64,000 nt of DNA from Kineothrix alysoides (GTDB lineage: Bacteria > Bacillota > Clostridia > Lachnospirales > Lachnospiraceae), in contig NZ_JPNB01000001.1 in NCBI RefSeq assembly GCF_000732725.1, positions 1,178,001 through 1,242,000 of the forward strand, written 5' to 3'. The notes beneath the pieces were generated by a model, which did no database searches, was not told the origin of the DNA, and saw only the letters and a list, made by a program, of their open reading frames with translations. The translations under genes were made by a program, and so were the position numbers. The stretch's first letter is position 1. Each line of letters opens with the position of its first letter. Shown here piece by piece: positions 13,158 to 22,760 of this stretch.

Positions 13158-14210
13158 ATGCCCACAATTGAGGAGATATTGGTAAAAGCGAAAGAGGCCA
13201 AGGCTTCTGATGTCCATATTACGGTAGGAATACCTCCCAAGATGCGTGTAAATGGTAAATTGCTGACAATGAATTATGAACGTATGCTTCCTAACGATAC
13301 AAAAGTAATTGCTGATAGCATTATGAGTCCTGACCAGCGACTTAAGTTCGGGGAAAAGGGAGAACACGATATGTCTTTTTCTATTCCGAATCTCGGACGC
13401 TACCGTGTAAATGTTTTTAAGCAAAGAGGCTCGGTGGCTTTGGCATTCCGTCTCGTTGAAACAGAGATACCATCTCCGGAGGCTTTAGGAGTGCCGACAT
13501 CAGTCGTTGACCTTTACCAGAGGAAGAGAGGATTGGTACTCGTTACAGGTCCTACAGGAAGCGGAAAATCCACTACTTTAGCGGCAATCATTGATAAGAT
13601 TAACCATTGTAGAGATGCTCATGTTATTACCTTGGAGGATCCGATTGAATACTTGCACCAACATGATTTATCCATGGTGAATCAAAGAGAAATAGGAATT
13701 GATTCGGGTAACTATGCGAACGCATTGCGAGCAGCGCTGAGAGAGGATCCGGATGTTATTCTTGTAGGAGAGATGAGAGACTTTGAGACAATCAGTATAG
13801 CCATAACGGCTGCAGAGACTGGTCATTTGGTGTTCTCCACCCTCCATACAATAGGGGCAGCCAGTACGGTAGACCGTATTATTGACGTATTTCCTCCGCA
13901 CCAGCAGCAGCAGATCAGAGTCCAGCTTGCCAATGTTTTGGAAGCAGTGGTTTCTCAACAGCTCATTCCTGTGGATGACGGAAGTGGTCGTGTAGCAGCA
14001 TTTGAAGTAATGCATTCCAATCATGCAGTTCGTAACCTGATCAGGGAAGGAAAGTCCCATCAGCTTACGTCTGTTATGCAGACTAACCGAAAAATGGGGA
14101 TGATTACGATGGATGAGGCAATCATTCAGCTCTTTTATGCCGGGAGAATAAGCCGTGAAATGGCAGTTCAGTTCGCACAGGATACTGAGGGCATGGAAAA
14201 TAAAATTTAA
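13158..14210 (+). CDS. pilT: Type IV pilus retraction ATPase PilT
   Basis: 350 residues, normal PilT length. An N-terminal PAS-like domain opens with KASDVHITVGIPPKMRVNGK. The ATPase follows with Walker A GPTGSGKSTT, Asp box, Walker B-region REDPDVILVGEMRD and His box ETGHLVFSTLHT. Hexameric PilT depolymerises pilin at the membrane base and drives twitching. The first ATG has a weak GAGA site. A strong terminator follows, and three XRE-type genes separate pilT from pilB. A retraction ATPase indicates dynamic pili rather than a fixed pseudopilus. Confidence 0.96.
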   Translation: MPTIEEILVKAKEAKASDVHITVGIPPKMRVNGKLLTMNYERMLPNDTKVIADSIMSPDQRLKFGEKGEHDMSFSIPNLGRYRVNVFKQRGSVALAFRLVETEIPSPEALGVPTSVVDLYQRKRGLVLVTGPTGSGKSTTLAAIIDKINHCRDAHVITLEDPIEYLHQHDLSMVNQREIGIDSGNYANALRAALREDPDVILVGEMRDFETISIAITAAETGHLVFSTLHTIGAASTVDRIIDVFPPHQQQQIRVQLANVLEAVVSQQLIPVDDGSGRVAAFEVMHSNHAVRNLIREGKSHQLTSVMQTNRKMGMITMDEAIIQLFYAGRISREMAVQFAQDTEGMENKI

Positions 14211-14218
14211 ACATTTTT

Positions 14219-14267
14219 TAACCGTTCCATATATTCGACCTTAACGTCGGATGTACGGAACGGTTAT
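14219..14267 (+). terminator. Rho-independent terminator after pilT
   Basis: TAACCGTTCC and GGAACGGTTA make a 10 bp stem with an inner GAC/GTC hairpin, then TATCTTTTT. The gap up to 14484 shows no gene. Confidence 0.8.
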
Positions 14268-14484
14268 ATCTTTTTGAGGGGGATTCTCCCCATTATTTCA
14301 ATATAAAAAGTTAAAAGCAAATTGAATAAAGAAGTGATAGGTGGGTATGGATATATAATGACTAGTACAATCATATTCCACAAATTATCAAAAAGATAAG
14401 TATTGCGATTCCTCAACTTTCCTGAGAAATTCTAATTATAATTGTAATAATAATGACAACAATTCCGATGAATGTAAAGATTAG

Positions 14485-14892
14485 TTATACAACCAAATGG
14501 TTAGACTTTGTGTGCTCTAAATTGGATAACTTTACATGGGAATTCTTTTTTGCCTTTCTGAGTTTCATTCTAAGAATTTCGATAATTTCCTCCTGATCAT
14601 CTTTTGATAGCAATCTAAAACCCGTGAAAAGTTCATCTTCAAGGCTGTTTTGGGCAGGGTATTTTATGATTGCGGATTAATGATTTTTTATATCAGTTTT
14701 TCCCAAAAGATAATCAACAGAAACATTAAAATATTCCGCAATTTTTAACTTAATTTCATCACTAGGGGTACTATTGCCGGTTTCATACATTGAAATTGTG
14801 GTTTTGCCCACACCGATTATTTTTCCTAATTCAGTTTGATTTAAGCCGACGGATATTCTTGACTTTTTAAGCCTATCTGATAATGAGTCCAT
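14485..14892 (-). pseudogene. XRE-family regulator interrupted by a stop codon
   Basis: From ATG at 14892 the frame reads an XRE helix-turn-helix domain (LNQTELGKIIGVGKTTISMY, then ETGNSTPSDEIKLKIAEYF) to a TAA at 14677-14679. The same frame stays open after that stop for 63 codons and reads SLEDELFTGFRLLSKDDQEE then IIEILRMKLRKAKK, which is the usual C-terminal pattern of about 130-residue XRE repressors. The simplest reading is a nonsense mutation. The 71-residue N-terminal product alone would still hold an intact DNA-binding domain and may be functional. Confidence 0.7.
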
Positions 14893-15193
14893 ATTTAAAA
14901 ATCTCCTTAATTAACAGTTCAATATAATTGTATATTTTTTTTTAGTAAATAAAAGGATAGTTCAGTATGCTTGGATTACTTCCAGAATACATACTGAAAA
15001 CCCAATAATATTGGATTTTATGAGGTGTCAGATGAATCAACTATTATTTGGATTGCATTGTTAAAGAAATGAGGCTGGAATATATTAAAAATATACGGAT
15101 GAAATGTTAGATAAGTTAACATTCCATTATAGTATCGAAATATATTGTAGAGTGGTTTGTTCTTAAAAATAAGAGATAATTAGATAAAGAAAA
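14893..15193. other. Intergenic region between two XRE genes
   Basis: AT-rich. It holds a hairpin with arms TTCAGTATG and CATACTGAA at about 14961-14998 that could be an operator. No convincing coding region. Confidence 0.35.
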
Positions 15194-15505
15194 TTAATTA
15201 TTCATTGATTTTGTTATCTCAATCAATGCAGATAATTGTTTATTTGTTAGATTAGTTATATTTTGTACTAATTCATTTTGTAATTCATTTTTTGAATGCG
15301 TAAAATTAGGTTCCTCTTGGAAAAAATCACTTAAGGAAATATTTAGTGCATCACAAATAAGACTTAACGATTCAACGGTAGGATTTTTCTCTCCAAGTTC
15401 AATTTGTCGAACAAAGCCTTGTGAAAGTCCGGCAAGATTAGCCAACTTATTAACTGTTAATTTTTTATCTGTTCGTAATTGTTTTATTCTTTCTGCTACA
15501 TTCAT
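15194..15505 (-). CDS. XRE-family transcriptional regulator
   Basis: 103 residues from the ATG at 15505, chosen because GAGGGAAAG lies just upstream; an ATG 12 bases earlier overlaps that site. The helix-turn-helix covers about residues 6-60 (KLTVNKLANLAGLSQGFVRQ, then IELGEKNPTVESLSLICDAL). A short C-terminal segment ends TNLTNKQLSALIEITKSM. No sensor domain is visible, so the signal is unknown. It lies in a small cluster of three XRE-type genes between pilT and pilB, transcribed away from pilB. Such clusters are usual leftovers of mobile elements or toxin-antitoxin loci. Confidence 0.85.
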   Translation of the reverse strand: MNVAERIKQLRTDKKLTVNKLANLAGLSQGFVRQIELGEKNPTVESLSLICDALNISLSDFFQEEPNFTHSKNELQNELVQNITNLTNKQLSALIEITKSMNN

Positions 15506-15642
15506 ACTTTCCCTCAAATTTTCATGTGATTAGCATAGCATTTTTTTATAATAAAAATAACTTCTTTAGAATTGACTAATTAATACTTTAGTATTATTAT
15601 GTATTACAAGAGCATTATTAAAGATTATTAAAGATATAAAAT

Positions 15643-15824
15643 ATGAGTTTGGGAAATAAAATTAAAGAATTAAGAAAAAATGGCTTATCGCAAAAAGGTT
15701 TTGCCGATATTGCAGGCGTATCACGAGCATATAAAAGTAAAAAGAAGAAAAACGGTAGCCAACCTTTAGGATTATTATTCTTATAGCTAACGCGTTAATT
15801 ATTTCAATGGATGAATTATTATAA
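15643..15824 (+). pseudogene. Degraded XRE-type regulator
   Basis: ATG at 15643 opens MSLGNKIKELRKNGLSQKGF then ADIAGVSRAYKSKKKKNGSQP and stops at 15784-15786. A shift in frame then continues IANALIISMDELL to a stop at 15822-15824. Together these are the two ends of a short XRE protein, with the recognition helix region disrupted. About 60 residues survive. Confidence 0.65.
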
Positions 15825-16078
15825 TTTAAAGGAAAATAAATAATATTAAAAGGATATTATAAATGGACGGGGAGAACATAGAGAAATATGTGCACGGAGA
15901 AAATAATGTCGATTAATGTAGAAATTAGTAAAAAATGATAGAAAAAGACAATAATATGCGAGAAATATGAGCAAAATACATATAAAAATAATTTATTAGG
16001 TTGAATTAGTTGGCAATGTGTGGTATTAATAGATGGTATTTTAATGCAAAATCAACAATATAATTTGAGGTACAATAA

Positions 16079-17770
16079 ATGGATTTTAGAAAAAAGAAGC
16101 TGCGTTTAGGAGATATTCTTGTAAATAGCGGGGCACTGAGCGTAGAAGAAATAGATAAAGGGTTGGAGCTTAAGGCTCAAAGCAACAAACGCTTGGGAGA
16201 AGTCCTTGTGGAAAATGGCTTTGTAACGGAGGAACAGATAGCAGATGCCCTTTGTAACCAGCTTCGAATGGAGAAGGTGGAGCTTTCTTTAATACATATA
16301 CCGGAAAATATACTGGGGCTGGTAAATAACTCACTTTTAAAGAAAATAACGGCAATGCCTTTTGAATTTTCGTCCAGAGATCCGAATGTACTCCGTGTGG
16401 CCATGGCAGACCCGATGGATATTAATGCAATTGATGATATATCTATAGTTACAAATCTAATTATAGAGCCTGTTGTTTCAACAACAAGAGATATCTTGCT
16501 CGCTATTGATAAATATTATGGCAGCGGAGATGTAATAGATGCAGCGAATAAATACGCGATGGAGAAGGAGAAACGTCAGGAGGAAGAAGATGTATATGCC
16601 GAAGACGTCAACAGTTCTCCAATCGTACAGCTCGTAAAGACGATGATTGAGCAGGCAGTCAGGCTAAGAGCTTCTGATATACATATTGAACCGATGGAAA
16701 GACAGGTGCGGGTCAGATATCGTATTGACGGTGCGCTTTATGAAAAAGCGAACTATAATATACGGCTCTTACCTTCCATTGTAGCAAGAATTAAGATTAT
16801 AGGCGGTTTGGATATTTCAGAAAAGAGAAAACCTCAGGATGGCCGTATCACCCAGATTGTGGACCGGCAGGAGTATGATATCCGCGTTTCCGTTATTCCC
16901 ATTGTATATGGGGAGAAGGTAGTTCTTCGCCTTACCTCCAAGAGTGGATTAAGAAAGGAAAAGAGCCAACTGGGATTGCAGCCGGATGCATTAAAGAAGT
17001 TTGACCATATATTCAGCAACCCTCACGGTATTATACTCGTGACAGGGCCCACCGGAAGCGGAAAGTCTACGACCTTATATACCGCACTAAGCGAATTAAA
17101 TAATGATGATGTGAATATTATTACGGTAGAAGATCCGGTGGAGGCCAATATAGATGGGATTAATCAGGTTCAGGTCAATACGAAGGCCGAGCTGAATTTT
17201 GCTTCTGTCCTTCGTTCTATCTTGAGACAAGACCCCGATATTATTATGATTGGTGAGATTCGTGATACGGAGACCGCTACTATAGCGGTACAAGCCTCTA
17301 TTACCGGTCACCTTGTGGTAAGCACCCTCCATACGAACAGTGCAGCGAGTACGGTAACTCGTTTGACGGATATGGGAATCGAGCCATATCTTATCGCGGA
17401 CTCGGTAGTGGGTATCATTGCCCAGCGTCTCGTAAGGAGAATGTGTCCTGCATGCAAAAAAGCAGTATCAGCCTCAGAGGAAGACAGAGAACTGCTGGGG
17501 GCCGGGAAGGACGAGCCGCTGACTGTTTATGAAGCTTGTGGCTGTACGAAATGTGATAATACCGGATATAAAGGCAGAATTGGTGTATATGAGATTATGG
17601 AAGTAACACCGGAGCTTAAAAAGATAATTTCAAAGAGAAGTAATGCGGATCAGATTAAGGATCAGGCGCTAAAGGATGGAATGAAGACATTACGTATGGA
17701 AGCCGGTTTCTATGTGAGGCAGGGAATCACTTCCATGCAGGAAATGAAGAAGGTTTCGTTTGAACTTTAG
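16079..17770 (+). CDS. pilB: Type IV pilus assembly ATPase PilB (GspE family) with MshEN domain
   Basis: 563 residues. The N-terminal MshEN/T2SSE_N domain holds two RLG repeats, RLGDILVNSGALSVEEIDKG and RLGEVLVENGFVTEEQIADA. The ATPase domain follows with Walker A GPTGSGKSTT, REDPDIIMIGEIRD-type Asp/Walker B segment (DPDIIMIGEIRD) and His box GHLVVSTLHT. A tetracysteine zinc site is near the C-terminus (CPAC and CTKC). PilB powers pilin extraction from the membrane and pilus growth. In MshE and several PilB proteins the RLG repeats bind cyclic di-GMP; binding here is inferred. Start ATG follows TTGAGGT. pilC follows after 26 bases. Confidence 0.96.
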   Translation: MDFRKKKLRLGDILVNSGALSVEEIDKGLELKAQSNKRLGEVLVENGFVTEEQIADALCNQLRMEKVELSLIHIPENILGLVNNSLLKKITAMPFEFSSRDPNVLRVAMADPMDINAIDDISIVTNLIIEPVVSTTRDILLAIDKYYGSGDVIDAANKYAMEKEKRQEEEDVYAEDVNSSPIVQLVKTMIEQAVRLRASDIHIEPMERQVRVRYRIDGALYEKANYNIRLLPSIVARIKIIGGLDISEKRKPQDGRITQIVDRQEYDIRVSVIPIVYGEKVVLRLTSKSGLRKEKSQLGLQPDALKKFDHIFSNPHGIILVTGPTGSGKSTTLYTALSELNNDDVNIITVEDPVEANIDGINQVQVNTKAELNFASVLRSILRQDPDIIMIGEIRDTETATIAVQASITGHLVVSTLHTNSAASTVTRLTDMGIEPYLIADSVVGIIAQRLVRRMCPACKKAVSASEEDRELLGAGKDEPLTVYEACGCTKCDNTGYKGRIGVYEIMEVTPELKKIISKRSNADQIKDQALKDGMKTLRMEAGFYVRQGITSMQEMKKVSFEL

Positions 17771-17796
17771 TTTTGGTAAATAAGGGGAAGAGAGAT

Positions 17797-19011
17797 ATGG
17801 CTAATTTCGGGTATGTTGTGGTAGATGGAAGCGGAAAAGAAATGAAGGGGAGTGTGGAAGCGGACGGACGTGAAGTCGCCATTTCGCAGCTTCGTGAAAG
17901 CGGGTTGATACCGATAAGCGTAAAAGAGCAAGGTGTTTTGACGAAGGATATCAATTTCAATATCGGCGGAAAGGCAACATCCAGGGATTTAAGCGTATTT
18001 TGCAGACAGTTTGTCAGTATGACAAGAGCCGGTGTGACCATATTGGAGGCGCTGAAGCTGCTGGCGGAGCAAACAGATAATAAGATGATGAAGAAAGCGG
18101 TAAGCGAGACCCGTGCCAGCGTAGAAAAAGGTGAGACTCTCGCGGATGCAATGTCAGCATTTCCGAAGGTTTTTCCCAACCTCTTCATTACTACGGTAGC
18201 GGCGGGGGAGGCATCAGGAAGCCTGGATGTAGCCCTTGAAAGAATGGCGGTACATTTCGAGAAGAGTGCCAAGACACAGGCTCTCGTCAAAAAAGCTATG
18301 ATATATCCATGCGTAGTAGCGCTGGTTGCGGTGGCTGTTGTTATCGTAATGCTTGTAGTAGTTATCCCTAACTACATGGTGATGTTCGAAGACATGGATA
18401 TGGAGTTGCCGAAGCTGACGCAGATGGTTGTAGTCATGAGTAACTTTATACAAGAAAAATGGATTATTCTACTCATCTGTATTGGCGCAGCAGTTGCTCT
18501 GTTCCGCTGGTATGCCAAAACGGATGCCGGACAGCTTACTTTTGCACATATAGCCCTAAAGATGCCTATAGTAAAGAGTCTTGTTACGAAATCTGCCTCG
18601 GCAATGCTGGCAAGAACTCTTGGTACATTAATTGCGGCAGGCGTACCCCTAATAGAAGCGGTGGAAATAACTTCAAGAACTATGACTAACGTGCTTTTTA
18701 AAATGGCCCTGTCGGATACACGGGATGCCATTATAAGAGGCATGCCTCTTTCTGCGCCCTTAGAAGAATGCGGACTTTTCCCGCCGATGGTATATCATAT
18801 GCTTCGCATCGGTGAAGAATCCGGTAACATCGAGGAGATGCTGCAGAAGCTTGCAGATTATTACGAGGAAGAGGTGGAGATAGCGACCCAATCGATGATG
18901 GCAGCTATGGAACCAATGATTATTATATTTATGGCACTGATCGTCGGTGTTCTCATCGGTTCTGTTATGGCTCCTATGTTGTCGATGTACGAGGGACTGG
19001 ACAATCTTTAA
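17797..19011 (+). CDS. pilC: Type IV pilus inner-membrane platform protein PilC (GspF family)
   Basis: 404 residues from ATG 17797 (AAGGGGA ribosome site). Two T2SSF domains are present, LSVFCRQFVSMTRAGVTILE near 65-185 and MLARTLGTLIAAGVPLIEAV near 270-390, with TM segments at about 165-190, 215-235 and 370-395. PilC transmits PilB/PilT work to the growing pilus. Full family length; tightly spaced in the operon between pilB and the major pilin. Confidence 0.95.
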   Translation: MANFGYVVVDGSGKEMKGSVEADGREVAISQLRESGLIPISVKEQGVLTKDINFNIGGKATSRDLSVFCRQFVSMTRAGVTILEALKLLAEQTDNKMMKKAVSETRASVEKGETLADAMSAFPKVFPNLFITTVAAGEASGSLDVALERMAVHFEKSAKTQALVKKAMIYPCVVALVAVAVVIVMLVVVIPNYMVMFEDMDMELPKLTQMVVVMSNFIQEKWIILLICIGAAVALFRWYAKTDAGQLTFAHIALKMPIVKSLVTKSASAMLARTLGTLIAAGVPLIEAVEITSRTMTNVLFKMALSDTRDAIIRGMPLSAPLEECGLFPPMVYHMLRIGEESGNIEEMLQKLADYYEEEVEIATQSMMAAMEPMIIIFMALIVGVLIGSVMAPMLSMYEGLDNL

Positions 19012-19082
19012 TACGGTTTAAATGCTCTTGCTTGTAGGGACAGGGGAATTTAACATAAAAATTATGAAAAAGGAGATAGGTA

Positions 19083-19580
19083 ATGAAAAGAAACAACAAA
19101 ATCACGAATAACAAGGGCTTCTCCCTTGTGGAACTTATTATTGTTATTGCTATTATGGCGATACTGATTGGAATTCTTGCACCTCAGTTTACGAGATATG
19201 TGGAACGCTCCAGAAGATCCACAGATATTCAGAACGTAGCCGCTATGATTTCTGTATTACAGATTTATGCATCTGATCCAATGATTACAACGAATCGACT
19301 GGATGCTGCTGCAGTCGCATCAAATAATACAATAACATTATCAACGACAGGAACTCCAGTTACTACAAATGCTGCTCTTACAGCAGCGCTGGGAACTGAT
19401 CCAGCAGTAGGCGCTATGCAGTTGAAATCCAGTAACTGGACAGCAGCACCAGGGAATGTAGTATTGACAGTTACCGTAAACGCGAATGGAACAGTTGGTG
19501 TAACAAGCAATACAAGAGTGACTGATCCTACTACTGGTGAAGTTACCACGGATATTATAGAAGGTATCTATACGGATTAA
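19083..19580 (+). CDS. pilA: Major type IV pilin
   Basis: 165 residues. A short basic leader ends NNKG, then cleavage before FSLVELIIVIAIMAILIGIL, with Glu5 and a hydrophobic alpha1-N helix. The C-terminal part is rich in Thr, Ala, Asn and Val and has no cysteine, so no D-loop disulfide as in Gram-negative PilA. AAGGAGATAGG gives a very strong ribosome site, in keeping with the most abundant product of the operon. It is the smallest and simplest prepilin here, hence the choice as major subunit. Confidence 0.88.
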   Translation: MKRNNKITNNKGFSLVELIIVIAIMAILIGILAPQFTRYVERSRRSTDIQNVAAMISVLQIYASDPMITTNRLDAAAVASNNTITLSTTGTPVTTNAALTAALGTDPAVGAMQLKSSNWTAAPGNVVLTVTVNANGTVGVTSNTRVTDPTTGEVTTDIIEGIYTD

Positions 19581-19631
19581 TAAATTGTTAATAAGTATTA
19601 GAACTAAAAACAAACAAGGAAAGGCATCCTC

Positions 19632-20390
19632 ATGTCCTCAAACATATTCTTCTACATAATAATATTTCTTCTTGGAATCACGATAGGCAGCTTTACTAAT
19701 GTCTGTATCTACCGTATACCTGCAAAAGAAGATATTGTAATAAAGCCATCCCGCTGTATGGGCTGTGGCAAACGCCTTAAGTGGTATGAACTCATACCCG
19801 TTATGAGCTGGATATGTTTGGGGGGCAGGTGCCGGTCCTGTAAAATGCCAATATCCGTCCAGTATCCTCTGATCGAGGCGGTAAACGGGATTTTATACAT
19901 AGGCATTTATATGATAAATGGGCGAAAAGCAGAATCCCTACTATACTGTCTTTTAGCATCGGCCCTATTGACACTGAGTGTAATTGATCTTAGAACTTAT
20001 GAGATTCCGTTTGGAATTAACTTATTTATACTGGCATTGGGGCTGATACGTTTAGCTTTGGATTATAGAAATTGGGAGTTATATGTTATCGGCTTCTTTA
20101 CTGTCAGTGTTTTTTTAGGACTTCTCATATTGCTTAGTAAGGGAAAGGCCATAGGAGGCGGCGATATGAAGCTTATGGCAGCGGCTGGGCTGCTGCTTGG
20201 ATGGAAATTGATTATACTTGCATTTTTAATCGCTTGTATATTAGGTGCTGTCATACACAGTATACGTATGAGAGTGATGAAAGAGGGGAATGTACTGGCA
20301 ATGGGACCATATCTTGCGGCTGGAATCATGCTTGCGGCATTGTTTGGAAACACATGGATCAGCTGGTATATAGGATTATTGGTTAGTTGA
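19632..20390 (+). CDS. pilD: Prepilin leader peptidase / N-methyltransferase
   Basis: 252 residues, polytopic. The N-terminal domain has two CxxC pairs (CMGC and CRSC) around WYELIPVMSWICLGGRC. The A24 peptidase domain carries the catalytic Asp in SVIDLRTYEIP and the second in GGGDMKLMAAAGLLLG. It cleaves the prepilins of this operon after Gly and methylates the new N-terminus. Family length is normal. The ATG at 19632 lies 51 bases after the pilin stop with AAGGAAAGG before it. Confidence 0.95.
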   Translation: MSSNIFFYIIIFLLGITIGSFTNVCIYRIPAKEDIVIKPSRCMGCGKRLKWYELIPVMSWICLGGRCRSCKMPISVQYPLIEAVNGILYIGIYMINGRKAESLLYCLLASALLTLSVIDLRTYEIPFGINLFILALGLIRLALDYRNWELYVIGFFTVSVFLGLLILLSKGKAIGGGDMKLMAAAGLLLGWKLIILAFLIACILGAVIHSIRMRVMKEGNVLAMGPYLAAGIMLAALFGNTWISWYIGLLVS

Positions 20391-20403
20391 GGAGGATTCG
20401 TAA

Positions 20404-22011
20404 ATGGCGAAAATATTGGGGATTGAAGTGGGGGATTCATTAATAAGAATCTGTGAAACAGAGCTTAAATCCAAAAATCCTAAGATATATAAAAGCTTCA
20501 GTGTAGAAACGCCGGAAAATATTATTAATGACGGTATATTAACCGTAACTGGTGAATTGATTGATTTGTTGAAAAATTCATTGAAAGAAAATCATATTAT
20601 GACAAAGCAGGTGATTTTTTCTGTCTCATCTACGAAGATAGCGAGCAGGGAAATCTTAATTCCTGAAATAAAAGAGAACAGGATACGCGATATGCTGGAA
20701 ACGAATGCATCGGATTATTTCCCGGTGGATATAAGTAAATATTCGCTGTCTTACAGCATCCTCGATTCGGTGACGGCGGAAAGCGTAGCGAAGAAGTTAA
20801 AGCTCCTTGTTTTGGCTACACCAAAGCAAATAATGGAAAGCTACCGTGAACTGGCTTCCGGCTGCGGACTTAAGCTGGAGGCGGTGGATTATAGTGGAAA
20901 CAGCATTTTTCAGGCAATCAGGCAGCAGTGTACTTCTGGGGTGGAGATGGTTGTAAAAGTGGATGAAAAGGCCACTTTTCTCATGATATTGAAAGAAGGC
21001 AAGCTTCTTATGCAGAGAACCGTTGCCTACGGAATCGATGAGACGATTGCCCTTGTATCTGAGATGAACGGTAATCTGTCTTATAAGGAGACGATTGAAC
21101 TTCTGCGTACAGAAGATCAGATAGTCACAGAGCCCAGTGAAGTTCTTTCCGGAGAAGATGGAATCAGGAAGAGAAGGGTGACGGAATCGCTGGAATATTT
21201 AATAAAGGGTATTAATCGCGTTCTTGATTATCATAATTCAAGAAACCCGGCAGAGGCGGTACAGCAGATTGGTGTGACGGGAATCGGAGGAGAATTAAAG
21301 AACTTTGATATTTTGCTGGCAAATGAGCTTGGCATACATACAAAAGTGTTAAAGGGAATGGAAGGAAGCAATGTGGCGAAAGCTTTTGCTGATTCCAATA
21401 GTTATTTCGGAGAATTTATTGCCTGTGTGGGCGCTGCAATAGACCCGATTTGGCCGGTTGCGGAAGAGAAGAAGAACACCGGTAAGGACAAAACAAAAAA
21501 TACGGATATGGATAAGCTATCAGGGCTTGTCCTACTAATTGGAGCGCTTGCTGCAATTGCAATTATTGTTTATTCTTTGGTATCTCAGGCTGTGGTTGTG
21601 CAAAAAGGCGATGACCTTACGGCAGAGATTGAAAGATTGAAGCCTGCGGAGGCGGTTTACATAAAATATAATTATATGAAGACGCTGGAGGGTGATGCCC
21701 TGACGATACAAGGACTTACAAAAAACAGCAATAACTATTTGAAAGAATTTATCGAAGAGATGGAAGAGAAAATGCCTTCGGATATCAGCATTACATCTTT
21801 GACAGGGGACAACACTTCCATTACGATGAACATCACAGTGGAAACCAAGGAATCGGCGGCCGCCATACTGGAAGAGTTGCGTTTATTCGACTCGGTAAGC
21901 ACACTAGAGACCACAGGCTTGACAGAGGTAGTAAATGAAGGTGGTATTTCAGAGGTTTCCTTTACTGTAAGCTGCATATATAAAACACAGGAAGAGAGGG
22001 AGAGTCAATGA
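20404..22011 (+). CDS. PilM-PilN fusion protein of the pilus alignment complex
   Basis: 535 residues. Residues 1-345 are an actin-like PilM ATPase (AKILGIEVGDSLIRICETEL, EMLETNASDYFPVD-type contact segment, IGVTGIGGELKNFDILLANE). One TM segment at about 374-396 is followed by a coiled coil and a ferredoxin-like domain as in PilN (YLKEFIEEMEEKMPSDISIT). PilM and PilN are usually separate proteins that bind each other. Here one chain carries both, so the cytoplasmic ring and periplasm-side domain are covalently joined. The start has GAGGATTCG upstream; the stop overlaps the next gene by 4 bases. Confidence 0.85.
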   Translation: MAKILGIEVGDSLIRICETELKSKNPKIYKSFSVETPENIINDGILTVTGELIDLLKNSLKENHIMTKQVIFSVSSTKIASREILIPEIKENRIRDMLETNASDYFPVDISKYSLSYSILDSVTAESVAKKLKLLVLATPKQIMESYRELASGCGLKLEAVDYSGNSIFQAIRQQCTSGVEMVVKVDEKATFLMILKEGKLLMQRTVAYGIDETIALVSEMNGNLSYKETIELLRTEDQIVTEPSEVLSGEDGIRKRRVTESLEYLIKGINRVLDYHNSRNPAEAVQQIGVTGIGGELKNFDILLANELGIHTKVLKGMEGSNVAKAFADSNSYFGEFIACVGAAIDPIWPVAEEKKNTGKDKTKNTDMDKLSGLVLLIGALAAIAIIVYSLVSQAVVVQKGDDLTAEIERLKPAEAVYIKYNYMKTLEGDALTIQGLTKNSNNYLKEFIEEMEEKMPSDISITSLTGDNTSITMNITVETKESAAAILEELRLFDSVSTLETTGLTEVVNEGGISEVSFTVSCIYKTQEERESQ

Positions 22012-22721
22012 AGCTGGCAAAAAAGGACAAACAAATCATAGTAATGTTTTTGGGTGTATTGCTTATTTTTCTTTCCGTATATTTTATATTTCTTCCGATG
22101 AGAGAAAAAGTGGATAAACAAAAAGCGGAGAATCAACAAATGGAATTACGAGTCAATGAACTGGAACAGATGGAGGCTCAATCCAAGTATTATGAGACGG
22201 AAATAGAAGAGGCCAAAAGAAGAATAGAAGCAGTTTATGCGGATTATCAGGTTGATTTTCGTCCGGAGGATGCTTTCATGCTCGGTAAAGCATTAGAAGA
22301 ATATTCGGATAATATGCGAGTGATGCAAATAATTGTGGATTTGCCGGGGGTTGTATATGATCCGATGGGTACTCCTGCCGAGGAGACAGTGGATCAGGCA
22401 GGGACTTCAGATCAGGAGCCGGCAGTTGCCGTACAAGATGATGCCTCCAGACCTGTATTATATGACAAGAAACTTACGCTCGGTCATGAGTGTACGGCAC
22501 AGGGGGTAAAGGATTTAATCGACTATATCAATCTTAATACGAACAAATTAACAATAGATAATATAAGTGTGGCTTATAATGAGACAACGGGAACATTGAT
22601 AGGCAAGACAATTGTTGATGTGTATCTTTTGCATAATACGGGAAGAGCATATGAACCGTGGCCCATACCTCAGGTAAATAAGGGGACCGACAACGTATTT
22701 GGTACGATTGAGCTGCCGTAA
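22008..22721 (+). CDS. PilO-like pilus alignment protein
   Basis: 237 residues. A single N-terminal TM segment (IIVMFLGVLLIFLSVYFIFL) is followed by a coiled coil at about 38-75 and an extracytoplasmic alpha/beta domain. This is the PilO layout and the gene directly follows the PilN moiety, overlapping by ATGA. A low-complexity insert near 120-145 (TPAEETVDQAGTSDQEPAVA) is extra. Sequence similarity to PilO is weak by eye, so the call leans on topology and position. Confidence 0.75.
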   Translation: MKLAKKDKQIIVMFLGVLLIFLSVYFIFLPMREKVDKQKAENQQMELRVNELEQMEAQSKYYETEIEEAKRRIEAVYADYQVDFRPEDAFMLGKALEEYSDNMRVMQIIVDLPGVVYDPMGTPAEETVDQAGTSDQEPAVAVQDDASRPVLYDKKLTLGHECTAQGVKDLIDYINLNTNKLTIDNISVAYNETTGTLIGKTIVDVYLLHNTGRAYEPWPIPQVNKGTDNVFGTIELP

Positions 22722-22760
22722 AACAATGAATAAGTTATTGATGTTTGGTTCGCTTACGCG

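Noticed and set aside
14998-15080. Possible toxin remnant (frame reading YEVSDESTIIWIALLKK)
   Set aside because: Too short and too weakly similar to any RelE/ParE-type toxin to support.
15825-16078. Possible cyclic di-GMP riboswitch upstream of pilB
   Set aside because: No GEMM-type conserved blocks; AT-rich sequence with many stops only.
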